Below, piece after piece: positions 61,348 to 64,000 of a DNA stretch of 64,000 nt. The stretch comes from an uncultured Lachnospiraceae bacterium (GTDB lineage Bacteria > Bacillota > Clostridia > Lachnospirales > Lachnospiraceae). The DNA is taken from assembly GCA_902779355.1 (NCBI GenBank), contig CACZBF010000005.1:62001-126000 (forward strand), given 5' to 3'. Position numbers and translations under genes: made by a program. The notes under the pieces were generated by a model, which was not told where the DNA came from, ran no database searches, and saw nothing but the letters and a program-made list of their open reading frames with translations. The first letter of the stretch is position 1. Each line of letters opens with the position of its first letter.

Positions 61348-62852
61348 AGTATATCATTGTACAAGCAGGCGGAAAAGGAACGAGACTAAAACATCTGACA
61401 AGGAACAAGCCGAAAGCATTGGTGCCGGTAGAGAATCTGCCAATGCTGTTTCATTTGTTCCGGAAATACCCGGATAAAAGGTTTGTTATCATTGCGGACT
61501 ATCACCGCGAGGTGATGCGCCGCTATCTGGAAGTATTTGCTGACGTGAAATACCAGGTGGTCGATGCACAGGGGACAGGAACCGCATCGGGTTTAAAACA
61601 GGCGTTGGAACTGATCCCGGAGGAAGAACCCTTTATGCTGGTGTGGTCAGACTTGATCCTGCCGAAAGACCTTTCTTTGCCGGATGAATATGCCAAAGAC
61701 GATGGAAAGCCGACAGAAGATTATGTTGGCGTCTCGAAAACATTTCCATGCCGTTGGAAATATGAAGATCAGCAGTTTGCCGAAGAAGCGTCTACGGAAT
61801 TCGGAGTGGCTGGTTTTTTCCTCTTCTCGGAAAAAGCGAAAGTTGCCGATGTTCCGGAAAGCGGAGAACTGGTTCGTTGGATGAGTGAGAAGGAGATGAA
61901 GTTTTCCGAGATCAGTCTTGCGGGAACAAGGGAATTCGGACTGATCGAAGAATATGAAAAACTGGAACAGCAGAAGACTAGGCCATTTAACAGGATCGAG
62001 ATCAGTGGAGACCGTCTGACGAAATTTCCGGTAGATGCACAGGGAGAAGGTCTTGCGAAAAGAGAATGTGCATGGTATGAGAAAGCAGCTTCGTTAAATA
62101 TTGAAGGTCTCCCGAAGATTTATGGAACATCCCCGCTTTCGATGGAGCTGATCCACGGAAAGAATATCTATGAGTGCCATCTGGAAAAGGCAGAGCGGAC
62201 GGAGATCCTGAAAAAGCTGATCCATACACTGGAGGCGCTCCACCATGCGGAGACGATCCCGGCAGACTCTTTCAGTATGAAAGAGGCGTATTATACAAAA
62301 ACCATGAACAGGATCGATCGGATCAAGGATCTGGTACCGTTTGCAAAAGAGCGCGAGATCAAGATTAACGGACGCGTCTGCAGGAATGTGTTTTATCACC
62401 GGGATAAGCTTGAAAAGAAACTGGAAGCACTGAAAAGTGATCGGTTTGCATTCATACATGGAGACTGTACCTTTTCCAATCTGATGTTACGTGAGGATCT
62501 GTCCCCTGTATTGATAGATCCGAGGGGATATTTTGGCTTTACGGAGCTTTACGGAGATGTACGCTACGATTGGGCGAAGCTCTACTATTCTTTAGTCGGC
62601 AATTATGATCGTTTTAATCTGAAGGACTTTTCTTTGGAAATTGGCGAGGGGGAGATTTCTCTTTCCATCGTATCAAATGGCTGGGAGGATTTGGAAGATG
62701 CTTTCTTTGATCTGACCGGTGCTGATCGTTACGAGATCAAACTGCTCCATGCGGTGATCTGGTTGTCGCTCTCTACCTATGCCTGGCAGGATTATGACTC
62801 GGTTTGCGGAGCATTTTATAATGGCCTGTATTATTTGGAGGACGTGCTTTGA
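61344..62852 (+). CDS. LicC-like nucleotidyltransferase + LicA-like kinase fusion
   Basis: 502 residues. Residues 1-215: sugar/choline nucleotidyltransferase (YIIVQAGGKGTRLKHLTRNK then PKALVPVENLPML; LVWSDLILP). Residues 225-502: choline kinase/APH-type fold with H372-GD-C-TFSNLM (HGDxxxxN) and VLIDPRGYFG. In known systems LicA phosphorylates choline and LicC makes CDP-choline for LicD; here both are one protein beside a LicD. The activated alcohol need not be choline. There is no choline transporter in view. Confidence 0.83.
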   Translation: MKYIIVQAGGKGTRLKHLTRNKPKALVPVENLPMLFHLFRKYPDKRFVIIADYHREVMRRYLEVFADVKYQVVDAQGTGTASGLKQALELIPEEEPFMLVWSDLILPKDLSLPDEYAKDDGKPTEDYVGVSKTFPCRWKYEDQQFAEEASTEFGVAGFFLFSEKAKVADVPESGELVRWMSEKEMKFSEISLAGTREFGLIEEYEKLEQQKTRPFNRIEISGDRLTKFPVDAQGEGLAKRECAWYEKAASLNIEGLPKIYGTSPLSMELIHGKNIYECHLEKAERTEILKKLIHTLEALHHAETIPADSFSMKEAYYTKTMNRIDRIKDLVPFAKEREIKINGRVCRNVFYHRDKLEKKLEALKSDRFAFIHGDCTFSNLMLREDLSPVLIDPRGYFGFTELYGDVRYDWAKLYYSLVGNYDRFNLKDFSLEIGEGEISLSIVSNGWEDLEDAFFDLTGADRYEIKLLHAVIWLSLSTYAWQDYDSVCGAFYNGLYYLEDVL

Positions 62853-63814
62853 ATACAGAATGGACGAAGTTATATGAAGCACTTGCAGCAAAATACGAAA
62901 TGGGGGAAAAACTGATCTCAATCCTCAAGGAGGAATGCGCAGAGACGACGGGGGTTGTTTTTTGCCCGGATCATCTTGGTGATACTTTTTGGGCGGGGAC
63001 ATATGCCGGTGAATATAAGAGGCAGCATGGATATGAGAGAGTACTGTATATTACAAAAGCCGCTTACACGGAAATGCTGGATCTTTTCCCGGAAATCGAT
63101 ATGACGATGCCGATGGGAGAAAAGGAAACGGATGCGCTGAAGTTTTACTTCTATCTGCGGCATCAGTACACGGATGGGAATATCCGACTGGGGAGCTTTC
63201 CTTATTTTGTGATGTTTCAGTTCCCGAAGGTCGCATTACAGCAGGAGATCAATGAAAGCTATCAGGCTTCCGATCTGGCATGGGAAAAGATCCTGGAATT
63301 GTCTCCGAAAACGCCGAGGAATCAGATCAAAATCCCTGAAACAGCTTCGCTCCGTGAATGGAAAGAAAAGTATCAAAATGCAGTGCTGCTTGCGCCGGGC
63401 GCTTATTCGGAAGAGGCAGTACCGGTGCCGTTTTGGGAGAAATTGACGGCGCGTCTTCTTGACAGAGGCTTGGAGGTCTACGTCAACTATAACGGGCATG
63501 ATTGTGATATCAGGATACCGGGTGCAGAGCCGCTTTCCAGCTCCGTTGTGGATATGATCCGGTTTGGCGAATGCTTCCGTGGTTTTGTGGGTCTCAGAAG
63601 TGGGATCTGCGATGCACTTGCCCAGACTTCGCTGCGAATGGCGGTGCTTTTTACAATCGCTCCGTGGAAAGATACCATCGAGCTTCAGGAAGGAGAAGCA
63701 GGCCGGCATGATCTATGGCAGATGGGTAGGAAAGAGGGGATTTCCTGCTATGAATACTTGCCGCAACAGGAAGAACTGCTGCTTGAACGAATCTGTGAGG
63801 ATATTGAAATATGA
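62849..63814 (+). CDS. GT9-like glycosyltransferase, copy 1
   Basis: 321 residues starting at a TTG (GGAGG seven bases before) overlapping the previous stop. GVVFCPDHLGDTFWAGTYAG is a GT9-type glycine-rich N-terminal motif, and NAVLLAPGAYSEEAVPVPFW and CFRGFVGLRSGICDALAQTS are the heptosyltransferase-like C-terminal motifs (PGA..., RSGI.D). The family is only distantly matched. It is followed by a paralogue, ATGA-coupled. Confidence 0.65.
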   Translation: MNTEWTKLYEALAAKYEMGEKLISILKEECAETTGVVFCPDHLGDTFWAGTYAGEYKRQHGYERVLYITKAAYTEMLDLFPEIDMTMPMGEKETDALKFYFYLRHQYTDGNIRLGSFPYFVMFQFPKVALQQEINESYQASDLAWEKILELSPKTPRNQIKIPETASLREWKEKYQNAVLLAPGAYSEEAVPVPFWEKLTARLLDRGLEVYVNYNGHDCDIRIPGAEPLSSSVVDMIRFGECFRGFVGLRSGICDALAQTSLRMAVLFTIAPWKDTIELQEGEAGRHDLWQMGRKEGISCYEYLPQQEELLLERICEDIEI

Positions 63815-64000
63815 ATGACCGGTGGGATAACCTCCTTTTGACAATGAATGGTATGTTCCAACAGGGTAAGCAGATCTATCAGGCACTGTTGAGGACAAGC
63901 GGGGAGAAAAAGGGGATACTGGTCTGTCCGGAACACATTGGAGATACGGTTCTGATCGCTTCGTTGGCAGAAGAGTATAAACGCTCCAACCACCTGGATT
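63811..64000 (+). CDS. GT9-like glycosyltransferase, copy 2, 5' part
   Basis: The first 63 residues of a paralogue of the preceding gene; the rest lies outside the window. GILVCPEHIGDTVLIASLAE matches CPDHLGDTFWAGTYAG at the same place, and the start overlaps the previous stop (ATGA). Function as for copy 1. Confidence 0.65.
   Translation, partial: MNDRWDNLLLTMNGMFQQGKQIYQALLRTSGEKKGILVCPEHIGDTVLIASLAEEYKRSNHLD

Noticed and set aside
1-64000. CRISPR arrays, tRNA/rRNA genes, prophage or complete insertion sequence
   Set aside because: No regularly spaced repeat array, no tRNA-like cloverleaf with CCA/anticodon features, no transposase or phage gene seen. The two cloverleaf elements have palindromic arms of the wrong size for tRNA.

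Overview
The window looks like chromosomal DNA of a motile, low-to-mid GC Firmicute, most likely a Lachnospiraceae-type gut or rumen Clostridia. This rests on AGGAGG-type ribosome binding sites, sigma-D style promoters (TAAA/TTAA, 15 bp, CCGATAT), a FliW/CsrA pair beside short flagellins with CsrA-type leaders, and a very large surface-glycan island. The genus is not assigned. No tRNA, rRNA, CRISPR array, prophage or complete insertion sequence was seen.

Layout: (1) 1-1250: the end of an alkaline-phosphatase-superfamily (LTA-synthase-like) gene, and an opposite-strand gene resembling the FliD C-terminus. (2) 1281-17611: late flagellar region in two operons, each with its own sigma-D promoter (flgM-flgN-flgK-flgK2-flgL-fliW-csrA and flaG-fliD-fliS-fliT-like), then three flagellin genes with their own promoters, leaders and terminators. 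A glycosyltransferase gene sits between flagellins 1 and 2. Two ~130 bp cloverleaf-shaped palindromic elements lie in this region. (3) 17626-27630: first glycan block with a GT2, two CgeB-like glycosyltransferases, a LicD protein, two unusual fusion enzymes (cytidylyltransferase + Gfo/Idh/MocA; Gfo/Idh/MocA + glycerophosphodiesterase) and a GH31 glycosidase. (4) 27640-30640: NrnA-like phosphoesterase, a truncated HI0074-like gene, a 48 bp direct repeat and an AAA/DUF234 ATPase. (5) 30698-48367: second glycan block with a CDP-precursor module (IspD/TarI-like cytidylyltransferase, epimerase, TagF-like transferase), a BrnT/BrnA-type toxin-antitoxin pair, a HAD protein, five radical SAM proteins and several glycosyltransferases. 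Part of it is visibly AT-richer. (6) 48398-50250: a gene truncated at a perfect hairpin, and a Schlafen/AlbA_2 protein. (7) 50252-64000: third glycan block with multi-domain methyltransferase/cytidylyltransferase proteins, TIM-barrel isomerase-like proteins, two more LicD proteins, a LicC/LicA-like fusion, GT/methyltransferase fusions and GT9-like genes running off the window.

Working model (inference): sigma-D, released by FlgM export, drives the hook-junction, cap, chaperone and flagellin genes. FliW and CsrA control flagellin translation through GGA hairpins. The surrounding glycan genes probably build and attach phosphodiester-containing sugars to flagellin or another surface polymer. The most distinctive features are a Rossmann-like 'FGAGxxG' domain carried by about thirteen different proteins of the island, a duplicated pair of radical SAM enzymes, and three cytidylyltransferase/LicD sets.
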